This document shows, in pieces, positions 54,351 to 62,990 of a stretch of 63,044 nt of DNA; the first letter of the stretch is position 1, and each line of letters opens with the position of its first letter. The translations under genes were made by a program, and so were the position numbers. The notes under the pieces were generated by a model. That model was not told where the DNA came from, made no database searches, and saw only the letters and a list, made by a program, of their open reading frames with translations. Source of the DNA: an uncultured Parabacteroides sp. (lineage in GTDB: Bacteria > Bacteroidota > Bacteroidia > Bacteroidales > Tannerellaceae). Where the stretch lies: contig CAKVBA010000012.1 of NCBI GenBank assembly GCA_934725305.1, positions 1 through 63,044 of the forward strand, read 5' to 3'.

Positions 54351-54399
54351 GTGCGTTATAATTGCCAAACGACAGTGTTGATTTTAAATTATAACGCAC
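54351..54399. repeat. B-family hairpin
   Basis: GTGCGTTATAATT pairs perfectly with AATTATAACGCAC. The loop contains AAACGACAGTGT, a word that also precedes the B hairpin at 55987. Confidence 0.75.
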
Positions 54400-54450
54400 A
54401 TCAAAAAAAAGGCTGGCGCCTATACATGAATAAACTCCAAAGTAAAGACG

Positions 54451-55932
54451 ATGAAAAGATTAACAACACCGCTACTGATTATATTGTCCGCTATTCTGTC
54501 TGGTCTGTTGCCTGCCTGCAACAAGATGGAAGAGCACTATTCGAGTAATCCCAATCTGCGACTGAGCTTTTCGCGAGATACCTTGACATTCGACACGGTG
54601 TTTTCTACTATCGGGTCGGCTACTCGACAATTCATGATCTACAATCGGAACAAAGAACCATTAAATATAGAAACGATATTATTGGCCAGCGGAGGCACAA
54701 CCGGTTTCCGCATCAATGTGGATGGCCGCAAAGGAGACTCATTTAGCAACATCGGCATCCAAGACAACGACAGCCTCTATGTCTTCGTAGAGGTCAAGGT
54801 CGATCCGAATGGCCAGAACCAGCCTCTGCTGGTCGAAGACTCTGTGGTCTTTTCGGTCAATGGCATCCGTCAGTCTGTCTTGCTGGAGGCTTATGGACAG
54901 GATGTGCATCTGTGGAAAGAGGGCGTCACACTGAATGGCGACATCACGTTGGCTGCCGATCGCCCCTATTTAATCTACGACAGTCTGGTGATTGCTCCCG
55001 AGGCGCATGTAACGATTGAGAAGGGAGCCACCTTCTATCTGCACGACAAAGCTCACATCGAGGTCTATGGCTCTTTGGAAGCAAACGGCACACAAGACAA
55101 ACCAATCACCTTCAGAGGCGACCGACTGGACAACCTGCTCGACAAGTTGCCCTACGACCGCACACCCGGCTTGTGGCGAGGCTTCACGTTTCATCCGGCT
55201 AGCTTCCACAACACGTTGAATCATACTCTCATTCGCAATGGACAATATGGTATAGCCTGTCTGACTTCAACCCCCGACAAGCCGAAGCTGACCATCAGCA
55301 ATTCTCAGATAACCAACGTTAAGGGCAATCTGCTCAGTGCCGTCAACTGCCAAATCTCAGTCCATAACAGTGAGCTATCGAATGCCTGTGGTGCCGTCGT
55401 TGGACTGGTGGGCGGAAACTATGACTTCACCCACTGCACAATCGCCAACTTTATGACCATTGCCAAAGTGGACTCCTTGGAAAAGGTCTGCGTAGCATTG
55501 GCGAACCAGTTGTCCAAAACGGAGAAATATCCACTTACGGTCCGCTTCAACAACACCATTATCGATGGTAACAACCGGGAAGAACTGACGCGCAGTGCCA
55601 TGGATGAATCGGAAACGTTCGACTATCAGTTCACCCACTGCCTCATCAAATCGAGAGGCGGCGTGAAGGCCGATGAGCATTTCACCAACTGTCTTATCCA
55701 GAATTGGGGGCCGACCTATATCTCTCGTGGTGGCAACGATAAAGATTATCTCTTCGACTTCCGCTTTGCCGCAGACACCACCGCCGGAGTGGGATTGGCC
55801 GATCCGGCAATCGCTGCCAAGTTCCCGATCGACCGACTGGGAGTCAACCGACTGGAGAGCGAAAAGGGACCAAGCATGGGTGCTTATGAATATGTGAAAA
55901 GGGAAAGGGAAACAGAAACGGACAAGAAATAA
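54451..55932 (+). CDS. Lipoprotein with parallel beta-helix repeats
   Basis: 493 residues. Signal peptide with lipobox LPAC (Cys23). The middle and C-terminal parts look like right-handed beta-helix rungs (YDSLVIAPEAHVTIEKGATFYLHDKAHIEVYGSLEANGTQDKPITFRG; NTLNHTLIRNGQYGIACL; LTISNSQITNVKGNLL; QFTHCLIKS). This is the common annotation of right-handed parallel beta-helix repeat proteins in Bacteroidetes; some are surface polysaccharide-binding. No lyase active site could be picked out. Role unknown. Confidence 0.82.
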   Translation: MKRLTTPLLIILSAILSGLLPACNKMEEHYSSNPNLRLSFSRDTLTFDTVFSTIGSATRQFMIYNRNKEPLNIETILLASGGTTGFRINVDGRKGDSFSNIGIQDNDSLYVFVEVKVDPNGQNQPLLVEDSVVFSVNGIRQSVLLEAYGQDVHLWKEGVTLNGDITLAADRPYLIYDSLVIAPEAHVTIEKGATFYLHDKAHIEVYGSLEANGTQDKPITFRGDRLDNLLDKLPYDRTPGLWRGFTFHPASFHNTLNHTLIRNGQYGIACLTSTPDKPKLTISNSQITNVKGNLLSAVNCQISVHNSELSNACGAVVGLVGGNYDFTHCTIANFMTIAKVDSLEKVCVALANQLSKTEKYPLTVRFNNTIIDGNNREELTRSAMDESETFDYQFTHCLIKSRGGVKADEHFTNCLIQNWGPTYISRGGNDKDYLFDFRFAADTTAGVGLADPAIAAKFPIDRLGVNRLESEKGPSMGAYEYVKRERETETDKK

Positions 55933-55936
55933 AATA

Positions 55937-57034
55937 TTGACTATCCCGACGATGATGATTTTATACCAAACCTTTCGACAAACGACAGTGTATCATAATT
56001 GCGTTTCATCAATTCTGACGCACCTTAAGAAGCGACTTCAGCATAGTTGTTTGAGCATAGTATTACTATTGTCTTGTTTCTCGCTGCTGCCGATGAAGGC
56101 ACAAACCCTCTTTCGGGTGATGAGTTACAATGTGGAGAATCTGTTCGATCTCAAAGATGATCCCACAACCGATGACAATGCTTTTCTGCCCCAAGGTGAA
56201 CGCCATTGGCACGGCAAACGTTATCAGCATAAACTACACCAGCTCTCAAAGGTGATCATGGCTGCCGGTGAATGGGACACACCGGCTCTAATCGGTCTGT
56301 GCGAAGTGGAGAACGAGACCGTACTGACCGACCTGTTATGCCGTACGCCACTGAAAGGTTTGGGCTACCGCTTCTGCATAACCGGCCACTCCGACCGACG
56401 CGGTCTCCGAGTGGGATTGCTCTATCAGCCCGACCGCTTCAAGCTGATTGCGCAGCGTTCTTTTTCGGTGCGGTTCACACGTAAACAGCACAAAAGCACA
56501 CGAGAGATATTATATGTCTCCGGCCAGATTATCACCGGAGACACATTGGATCTCTTTGTCTGTCATTTTCCTTCACGCTATGGCGGCGAGAAGGAAAGCG
56601 AACCGGACCGCATCGATGCAGCTATCACCCTGCGCCATCTCACCGACTCGTTGTCTCAGTGTCGCCATCATCCGTTACTGCTGGTCATGGGCGATTTCAA
56701 TGACAATCCCACCGACCTCAGCATCACCCACCACTTAACCGGCGGCTGTCTGCACAATCTTTTCCAGCCTCACACTCAGCAGCCCTATCCAGGCACACAT
56801 AAATATCGTGACAGCTGGTCGCTCTTCGATCAGATCTTCTGCAACCGCACAGCAGAGACGACGGATTCGTTTCGTCCGGTCGAAGCAGGAGCACGTATCT
56901 TTGCCCCCGATTTCCTACTAATCGACGACAAGACCTGGCTGGGCAAACGTCCTTTCCGCACTTATCACGGGTTTCGCTACGAAGCCGGATTCAGTGACCA
57001 TCTGCCCGTCATTGCCGATTTTGAAATCCAATAG
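55937..57034 (+). CDS. Endonuclease/exonuclease/phosphatase-family protein, exported
   Basis: 365 residues in the longest frame. The fold motifs are clear: RVMSYNVENLFD (N-terminal Asn), GLCEVENE (catalytic Glu), HFPSRYGG, LVMGDFNDNP (Asp-x-Asn) and FSDHLPVIADF (Asp-His). A hydrophobic signal-like stretch (CLSIVLLLSCFSLLPMKAQ) precedes it, so it is secreted, perhaps a nuclease or lipid phosphatase. The start is doubtful: the first ~30 codons run through a B-family hairpin (55987-56022), and no ATG lies between hairpin and signal; a TTG at 56051 is possible. Confidence 0.85.
   Translation: MTIPTMMILYQTFRQTTVYHNCVSSILTHLKKRLQHSCLSIVLLLSCFSLLPMKAQTLFRVMSYNVENLFDLKDDPTTDDNAFLPQGERHWHGKRYQHKLHQLSKVIMAAGEWDTPALIGLCEVENETVLTDLLCRTPLKGLGYRFCITGHSDRRGLRVGLLYQPDRFKLIAQRSFSVRFTRKQHKSTREILYVSGQIITGDTLDLFVCHFPSRYGGEKESEPDRIDAAITLRHLTDSLSQCRHHPLLLVMGDFNDNPTDLSITHHLTGGCLHNLFQPHTQQPYPGTHKYRDSWSLFDQIFCNRTAETTDSFRPVEAGARIFAPDFLLIDDKTWLGKRPFRTYHGFRYEAGFSDHLPVIADFEIQ
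55987..56022. repeat. B-family hairpin at the 5' end of the EEP-family gene
   Basis: GTGTATCATAATTG pairs with CAATTCTGACGCAC (12 of 14) around an 8-nt loop. It overlaps the annotated N-terminal codons. Confidence 0.65.
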
Positions 57035-57086
57035 CTTGCAGAAACCGGGATTTTTTGCGAAAATTGCATATAAAATAAGCACTCGA

Positions 57087-57141
57087 GGTGCGTTAGGGAT
57101 TAGAAAAGCAACGAAACTGTTTGCAATCACCATGCATCGCC
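57087..57141. repeat. B-family hairpin, decayed
   Basis: GGTGCGTTAGG and a CATCGCC-containing arm with TTGCAATCACC, about 55 nt after the EEP-family stop. Several mismatches. Confidence 0.45.
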
Positions 57142-57174
57142 ATTCGTTTATAATTTAGATTTACACATAAGAAC

Positions 57175-58872
57175 ATGATACAAAGACAACTGATTCATCT
57201 ATCAGGGAAATTACTGATACTTCTATTATTAGGTTGTGCCTCCACTGTCTGTGGACAAACATTGCGCAATCCGTTTGACTTTCCCATCCTGCTGAGCGGA
57301 AACTTCGGCGAACTCCGAAGCAACCACTTCCATTCGGGAATCGACTTCAAGACACAGGGCGCCGAGGGTAAAGCAGTGCATGCCGTTGCTCCCGGATACG
57401 TCTCTCGCATCTCTATCAGTCCGTGGGGATATGGCAATGCGCTCTATCTGACTCATCCCGATGGGACGACAACAGTCTATGGTCACCTGAAGCGTTTCAT
57501 CCCGGAGATTGCCCAATACGCAAAGGAACAACAATATCAACAGGAGAGCTTCCGCGTCGATCTGCAACTCCGTCCGGAGCAATTCCCTGTAGAGACGGGC
57601 GACATCATTGCTTATAGCGGCAATACGGGCAGTTCGGCCGGCCCGCATCTGCACTTCGAAGTACGCGACACCGAGACCGAAGAGGTGCTCGATCCTATGG
57701 CCTACTTTCTGGCCCAAATTACAGACAAGCGTCCGCCCAAGATTCAAGGCATCAGAGTCACTCCGATGGAAGGCAAAGGCATGGTCAATGGCAAGAGCCG
57801 GGCTGCCTCTTTCTCTATCGTCACCAACAAAGAGGGACGACAGAGCCTCAACGGTTCCATCCGTGCATGGGGCGAGATTGGCTTGGCTGTCAAGGCTATT
57901 GACCTGATGGATCAGACCAGCAATGTCTATGGTGTGCGTAACATCCGTCTCTCGGTTGATGGGCTGGTCGTCTTCGAAAGTGATCTCGATCGCTATTCCT
58001 TCGACGAGACACGCTATCTGAACAGCTTCACCGACTTTGCAGAGTGGAAGAGACATCACTCTTTCTATATGCGCAGCTACATCGAACCAGGTAACCGGCT
58101 ACGCTTCATCGAGAGCATCAACCGTGGTATTCTAACAATTGATGAACCTCGCACCTATCGAGTCACCTACACTTTGACCGATCTGGCCGGCAACAGCAGC
58201 CGCTTTTCGTTCTCTATCGAAGGAGAAGAACAGCCAATCGAAGAGATAGATACCGAGGGAAAAGTACATTTTGCCTGGAACAGCGACAACCGCTTCGGAG
58301 CCAAAGGTATCCGCCTTTACATTCCGAAAGGTAATCTCTATAACGATCTCTATTTTGACTATCATACAAAAGAAGACAGCACCGCATTGGCCACCACACA
58401 CATTCTTCACAATCAGCCGGTGGCACTGCACAATCAGGCCCAACTATCTCTGCGACTGCAAGTGGACACGTTGCCTGACAAAAGCCGCTATGGTATCGTG
58501 AAGAAGCAAGACGGTCGTCTCTCGTGGATAGGCGGTGTGTATCGCAACGGCTGGATAGACGGATCAATCAAAGAGTTAGGCGTCTACACGCTGGCTGCCG
58601 ACACCGAAGCTCCTCAAATCTTGCCGGTGAACAAGAACAACTGGGCGAAGAGCCATCTCTATCAATTCCGACTGACCGACAATCTGAGTGGTGTGGCCAC
58701 TTATCGGGGAGAAATCGACGGCGAGTTTGTACTGTTCGAGATGAGTAACCGATCAGTCATCTCATACAAAGTGGACCGACAGCGTTTTGCGCCCGGCAAA
58801 CATACCCTGCGCATCACCGTGACAGACGGTGCCGGAAACAGCAACGAAGAGAAGCTGACAATCACACTCTGA
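57175..58872 (+). CDS. M23 (LytM) family peptidase
   Basis: 565 residues. Signal peptide (LLILLLLGCASTVCGQ), then the M23 domain near the N-terminus: His53-x-x-x-Asp57 in HFHSGIDFKT, and His158-Leu-His160 in GPHLHFEV. Both zinc motifs are intact, so it is probably an active peptidoglycan endopeptidase. The C-terminal 380 residues are beta-sandwich-like (YRVTYTLTDLAGNSSRFSF; LRITVTDGAGNSNEEKLTITL), which could be Ig-like modules. Envelope-located. Confidence 0.9.
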   Translation: MIQRQLIHLSGKLLILLLLGCASTVCGQTLRNPFDFPILLSGNFGELRSNHFHSGIDFKTQGAEGKAVHAVAPGYVSRISISPWGYGNALYLTHPDGTTTVYGHLKRFIPEIAQYAKEQQYQQESFRVDLQLRPEQFPVETGDIIAYSGNTGSSAGPHLHFEVRDTETEEVLDPMAYFLAQITDKRPPKIQGIRVTPMEGKGMVNGKSRAASFSIVTNKEGRQSLNGSIRAWGEIGLAVKAIDLMDQTSNVYGVRNIRLSVDGLVVFESDLDRYSFDETRYLNSFTDFAEWKRHHSFYMRSYIEPGNRLRFIESINRGILTIDEPRTYRVTYTLTDLAGNSSRFSFSIEGEEQPIEEIDTEGKVHFAWNSDNRFGAKGIRLYIPKGNLYNDLYFDYHTKEDSTALATTHILHNQPVALHNQAQLSLRLQVDTLPDKSRYGIVKKQDGRLSWIGGVYRNGWIDGSIKELGVYTLAADTEAPQILPVNKNNWAKSHLYQFRLTDNLSGVATYRGEIDGEFVLFEMSNRSVISYKVDRQRFAPGKHTLRITVTDGAGNSNEEKLTITL

Positions 58873-58992
58873 CCGGTAAGGCAATGTGCCCGAATCAGTA
58901 AAAGGCAAGGCTCTGAGGATGAGAGCGGCAGAAAAATAGGACAATAAAACGCCTTTTTCAATCCTCCACTTTTAATTCACAAAATTAATTTC

Positions 58993-59000
58993 TACTTTTG
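58993..59000 (+). promoter_or_regulatory. -7 box TACTTTTG for phosphoglucomutase
   Basis: TAnnTTTG 55 nt before the ATG, with a T-rich stretch at the -33 position. Confidence 0.45.
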
Positions 59001-59055
59001 TTTTCACGTTGAGAAAAATAGACATCAACAATAAACACATATATATTATATAGAC

Positions 59056-60804
59056 ATGGAAAACAACGAACTATTGGAAATGGTAAGAAGTAAGGCACAG
59101 GGATGGCTTACTGAGAGTTATGACGCTGAAACACGCGCTCAGGTACAGGCTTTATTGGATAACGAAAATCCGACTGAGCTAATCGAAAGCTTCTATAAAG
59201 ACCTCGAATTCGGTACAGGTGGTCTGCGTGGCATCATGGGTGTCGGCTCAAACCGCATGAACATCTATACAGTAGGTGCTGCCACTCAGGGTTTGTCTAA
59301 CTATCTTAAACAAGAATTCGCTGAACTGGATCAGATCAAGGTGGTTATCGGTCACGACTGCCGCAACAACAGTCGCAAATTTGCAGAAATCTCTGCAGAT
59401 ATCTTCTCTGCCAACGGCATCAAAGTCTATCTGTTCGAAAGCCTTCGTCCTACACCGGAAATGTCTTATGCCATCCGTAAACTGGGCTGCCAGAGCGGTA
59501 TCATCCTTACGGCTTCTCACAATCCGAAAGAATACAATGGCTACAAGGCTTATTGGAACGATGGTGCACAGATGATTGCTCCTCACGATAAGAATACCAT
59601 CGCCGAAGTGAATAAAATCCGCACAGCTAGCGAGATCAAGTTCAACGGCAACAAAGAATTGATTGAAATCATCGGTGAAGAAATCGACAAACAATATATC
59701 CAGGATTTGACAACTCTCTCTCTCTCACCTGAGGCTATCGCTCGTCATAAAGACATGAAGATTGTTTATACTCCTATCCACGGCACAGGCGTTAAGTTGG
59801 TTCCGGCTGCTTTGGCTGCTTATGGATTTACCAACATCATCCACGTTCCGGAACAGGACGTTGTCAGTGGAGACTTCCCAACCGTTGTTTCTCCCAACCC
59901 GGAAGAGCCGGCAGCTTTGGCTATGGCTGTCGAAAAGGCAAAAGAGACAAATGCAGAGTTGGTATTGGCTTCAGACCCGGATGCAGACCGCGTAGGTGCA
60001 GCTGTCAAGAATGACAAGGGCGAATGGGTGTTGCTAAACGGTAACCAGACAGCTTTGATGTTCGTCTATTATCTGATTACTCGCTGGAAAGAACTGGGCA
60101 AAATCCAGGGCAAGGAATATATCGTCAAGACAATCGTAACAACTGAGACTATTAAGACGATTGCCGAACGCAATGGCGTTGAGATCTATGACGTTTACAC
60201 TGGTTTCAAATGGATTGCCAACGTTATGAGAATGAACGAAGGCAAAAAGAACTATATCGGCGGTGGCGAAGAGAGCTATGGTTTCTTGTGCGAAGACTTC
60301 GTTCGCGACAAGGATGCCGTTTCTGCCTGCGTTATCTTGGCCGAAATCGCTGCATGGGCCAAAGATCAGGGCCTGACACTGTATCAGCTGCTCCAGAATA
60401 TCTACTTGCAGTATGGCTTCTCTAAAGAACAGGGTATCTCTGTCGTGAAGAAGGGTAAGAGTGGTGCTGAAGAGATTGAGGCTATGATGAAAAAGTTCCG
60501 TGAAAATCCGTTGGAAGAGATTGCCGGTTCTAAGGTAGCTCTGTTCCTCGATTATGCCTCACTGAAGGGTGTTGATACGATTGCCAACGAAACCGTTTCT
60601 TTGGATATGCCGACCACATCTAATGTGTTGCAATACTTCACTGAAGATGGCACCAAAGTTTCTATCCGTCCTTCCGGCACAGAACCAAAGATCAAGTTCT
60701 ATTGCGAAGTGCACTCAAAGATCAATGCGCTGAGCGAATTGCCTGATGCCGAAAAAGCAGCAACAGCTAAGATTGAAGCTATCAAGGCATCGTTGGGTAT
60801 CTAA
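59056..60804 (+). CDS. pgm: Phosphoglucomutase/phosphomannomutase (alpha-D-phosphohexomutase)
   Basis: 582 residues. The catalytic phosphoserine is in TASHNPKEYNGYK. A metal loop DPDADRVG, the sugar-binding GGGEESYGF, and the C-terminal phosphate-binding RPSGTEPKIKFY are all present. Of the large phosphoglucomutase type (PGM2/PMM2-like) with an N-terminal extension (WLTESYDAETRAQVQALL). Interconverts hexose 1- and 6-phosphates for glycogen, cell-wall and capsule precursors. Confidence 0.95.
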   Translation: MENNELLEMVRSKAQGWLTESYDAETRAQVQALLDNENPTELIESFYKDLEFGTGGLRGIMGVGSNRMNIYTVGAATQGLSNYLKQEFAELDQIKVVIGHDCRNNSRKFAEISADIFSANGIKVYLFESLRPTPEMSYAIRKLGCQSGIILTASHNPKEYNGYKAYWNDGAQMIAPHDKNTIAEVNKIRTASEIKFNGNKELIEIIGEEIDKQYIQDLTTLSLSPEAIARHKDMKIVYTPIHGTGVKLVPAALAAYGFTNIIHVPEQDVVSGDFPTVVSPNPEEPAALAMAVEKAKETNAELVLASDPDADRVGAAVKNDKGEWVLLNGNQTALMFVYYLITRWKELGKIQGKEYIVKTIVTTETIKTIAERNGVEIYDVYTGFKWIANVMRMNEGKKNYIGGGEESYGFLCEDFVRDKDAVSACVILAEIAAWAKDQGLTLYQLLQNIYLQYGFSKEQGISVVKKGKSGAEEIEAMMKKFRENPLEEIAGSKVALFLDYASLKGVDTIANETVSLDMPTTSNVLQYFTEDGTKVSIRPSGTEPKIKFYCEVHSKINALSELPDAEKAATAKIEAIKASLGI

Positions 60805-60880
60805 AATCAGACACACCTTAAGCTTAGAAAAGTTCTAAAGAGTCTATATTCCTAAAGAATAATCTAACGCTCTATCAAAG

Positions 60881-60919
60881 GGGTTGTATCAAAATAAACA
60901 TTTTGACGCAACCCTTTTT
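60881..60919 (+). terminator. A-family terminator of pgm
   Basis: GGGTTGTATCAAAA pairs with TTTTGACGCAACCC, then a five-T run. Confidence 0.88.
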
Positions 60920-60988
60920 CTTTTCAAGCAAAATGCAACCAAAACCACATAAAAACGCCCACGCATAAACTTATATTATTTTATTTCG

Positions 60989-60996
60989 TACTTTTG
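60989..60996 (+). promoter_or_regulatory. -7 box TACTTTTG upstream of the SOTCase gene
   Basis: TAnnTTTG, 142 nt before the start; the long leader contains a B-family hairpin at 61063-61100. Confidence 0.35.
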
Positions 60997-61062
60997 AGGC
61001 GGATGAAAGGTTTCGGGCAAACCGAAACAACAGAGAGTTGTGTTAAATACACCGACTTTAAA

Positions 61063-61100
61063 GGTACGTCTGAATTGATAAAATGCAATTATCACGCACC
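61063..61100. repeat. B-family hairpin in the SOTCase leader
   Basis: GGTACGTCTGAATTG pairs imperfectly with CAATTATCACGCACC around GATAAAATG. It lies 38 bp before the start codon, so it may be in the mRNA. Confidence 0.55.
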
Positions 61101-61138
61101 GTAAAAGAATAATTAATTTAATATCATATATATCCCTT

Positions 61139-62092
61139 ATGAGAAATTTTACCTGTGTGCAAGACTTAGGAGACCTAAGACAAGCACTTGACGAAGCTTT
61201 CGAAATCAAAAAAGACCGTTTCCAGTTTTGTGAACTGGGAAAGAACAAGACGCTGTTGATGATCTTTTTCAACTCCAGCTTGCGAACACGCCTCTCCACT
61301 CAAAAGGCGGCTATGAATTTGGGCATGAACACTATCGTGCTCGATGTGAATCAAGGAGCCTGGAAACTGGAGACAGAGCGAGGTGTCATCATGGATGGCG
61401 ACAAACCCGAACATCTGTTGGAAGCAGTGCCGGTAATGGGCTGCTACTGCGATGTGATTGGTGTACGCTCTTTTGCCCGCTTCGAGAGCAAAGAAGACGA
61501 CTACACCGAAAAGATCTTGTCTCAATTCATCAAATATTCGGGTCGACCGGTATTCAGTATGGAAGCTGCTACTCGCCACCCGCTTCAGAGCTTTGCCGAC
61601 CTGATTACGATTGAAGAGTATAAGAAGACGGCTCGCCCAAAGGTGGTTATGACTTGGGCTCCTCATCCTAAAGCGCTGCCGCAGGCGGTTCCCAACAGCT
61701 TTGCCGAATGGATGAATGCTACGGATTATGAGTTTGTCATCACACATCCCGAAGGCTATGAGCTGGATCCGCAGTTTGTGGGCCGTGCCACGGTTGAATA
61801 CGATCAGAAAAAGGCATTCGAGGGAGCAGACTTTATCTATACTAAGAACTGGTCTGCCTTTGCCGACCCCAACTATGGCAAAGTCATCAGCATGGATCGC
61901 AGCTGGACGGTAGATGCCGAAAAGATGGCTCTGACCAACAATGCCTATTTCATGCACTGTCTGCCTGTGCGCCGCAACATGATTGTTACCGACGATGTAA
62001 TTGAGAGCCCGCAGAGTATCGTGATTCCCGAAGCGGCCAACCGCGAGATCTCTGCCCAGACTGTATTGAAGAAGATTCTGATGAATCTATAA
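61139..62092 (+). CDS. argF': N-succinylornithine carbamoyltransferase (SOTCase)
   Basis: 317 residues. Carbamoyltransferase with FFNSSLRTRLST (carbamoyl phosphate site), HPLQSFADL and HCLPVRRNM. It has Pro at position 90 (MDGDKPEHL), the residue that makes the Bacteroides fragilis enzyme use N-succinylornithine, where acetylornithine enzymes have Glu. So arginine here is probably made through succinylated intermediates. Standing alone, between an A terminator and another one. Confidence 0.92.
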   Translation: MRNFTCVQDLGDLRQALDEAFEIKKDRFQFCELGKNKTLLMIFFNSSLRTRLSTQKAAMNLGMNTIVLDVNQGAWKLETERGVIMDGDKPEHLLEAVPVMGCYCDVIGVRSFARFESKEDDYTEKILSQFIKYSGRPVFSMEAATRHPLQSFADLITIEEYKKTARPKVVMTWAPHPKALPQAVPNSFAEWMNATDYEFVITHPEGYELDPQFVGRATVEYDQKKAFEGADFIYTKNWSAFADPNYGKVISMDRSWTVDAEKMALTNNAYFMHCLPVRRNMIVTDDVIESPQSIVIPEAANREISAQTVLKKILMNL

Positions 62093-62116
62093 TATTGATG
62101 GAATTATAATAAAGTA

Positions 62117-62152
62117 GAGGCTGCATCAAGATCGTTGTTTTGATGCAGCCTC
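62117..62152 (+). terminator. A-family terminator of the SOTCase gene
   Basis: GAGGCTGCATCA pairs with TGATGCAGCCTC, 24 bp after the stop; immediately followed by a B hairpin. Confidence 0.82.
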
Positions 62153-62159
62153 TTACGAT

Positions 62160-62195
62160 GTGTCAGTATTGATAAACAGTTTGTAATTATGACAC
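62160..62195. repeat. B-family hairpin
   Basis: GTGTCAGTATTGAT pairs with a TAATTATGACAC arm, loop AAACAGTTTG, in the convergent gap with the DUF3467 gene. Confidence 0.6.
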
Positions 62196-62202
62196 GCCGA
62201 AA

Positions 62203-62517
62203 TTAAGCTTCGCCCTTCGGTGCAAAGTCCTCAAAATTCGCAGTCTTGCTATTATTTTGTGCAGCCTGCAACTGTTCGCCAAATTTCTGAAGATTATCCT
62301 GCAAAGCAAAATACAAACGCTGAGCGTTATCAGGAGTCATAATGATACGGCTCTGAACCTTTGCCTTCGGTGTTCCCGGAACGACACGGATAAAGTCAAG
62401 AATAAACTCAGATGATGAATGAGCGATAATAGCCAAATTAGCATATGTTCCTTGTGCCATTTCATCAGACAATTCAACCTGAATTTCGTTATTGGCGGCT
62501 TTGTTGTTTTCTTCCAT
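62203..62517 (-). CDS. DUF3467 family protein
   Basis: 104 residues from Met 62517 (MEENNKAANNEIQVELSDEMAQG); the longer frame adds a basic 14-residue piece and is less likely. The domain reads GTYANLAIIAHSSSEFILDFIRVVPGTPKAKVQSRIIMTPDNAQRLYFALQDNLQKF, the DUF3467 signature found in many bacteria. In Bacteroidetes this gene often follows rpoC; here a ~500-bp repeat-rich gap lies upstream, so that cannot be seen. Function unknown. Confidence 0.92.
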   Translation of the reverse strand: MEENNKAANNEIQVELSDEMAQGTYANLAIIAHSSSEFILDFIRVVPGTPKAKVQSRIIMTPDNAQRLYFALQDNLQKFGEQLQAAQNNSKTANFEDFAPKGEA

Positions 62518-62789
62518 TTTCTTTCTTTTTAATGATGATATTAAATTTAACGCGAGCAAATATACAATTATTTATTGATTTTTATCCCTTCTGATGAAAA
62601 AGAATGAAGATAGCCCGCTATGCCTAATCATGCTTTTCTATCCACAAGGCAGACTCTCTGCCTTTCACAACTGTCCTGCCTCACCTCCCTCAACAAAGTA
62701 TGCAACACATTTTCAGTTATTTTCCCCAATATAAAACACCCTTTGGTGAAAGGAGAAATTGAGGGTCAGAATGTAGAATACATATAATG

Positions 62790-62990
62790 TAATGCGGGTG
62801 TTCAAAACAACTATTTTACCTCTCAAAACGGAGTAACTATTCCTTTCAAAATGGGTGCCTACCCAATCCGAACGGATGCCTACCCATTTTTTCAAGTGGC
62901 TATACCCTTTTTTCAAAAAGTCCCTAGTGTTCTCCAATAGTCTATAGACTTTTCCCAAAAAGTCCCTATGTCTTTTTGTAAATAAGGTTG
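62790..62990. repeat. M-word mosaic fragment at the right edge
   Basis: Contains AACGGAGTAACTATTCC, ATGGGTGCCTACCCA, CGGATGCCTACCCATTTT, GGCTATACCCTTTTTTC, AGTCCCTAGTG, GTCTATAGACTTTTCC and AGTCCCTATG. These are the same words as in M, but no bounding TTATTGTATTTT is visible. Confidence 0.65.

Noticed and set aside
61175..61957. 260-residue minus-strand frame opposite the SOTCase gene
   Set aside because: Complement of a conserved enzyme gene; composition follows from codon use of the true strand.
62713..62958. 81-residue minus-strand frame
   Set aside because: Composed of M words (63-nt-scale repeats), not conserved as protein.
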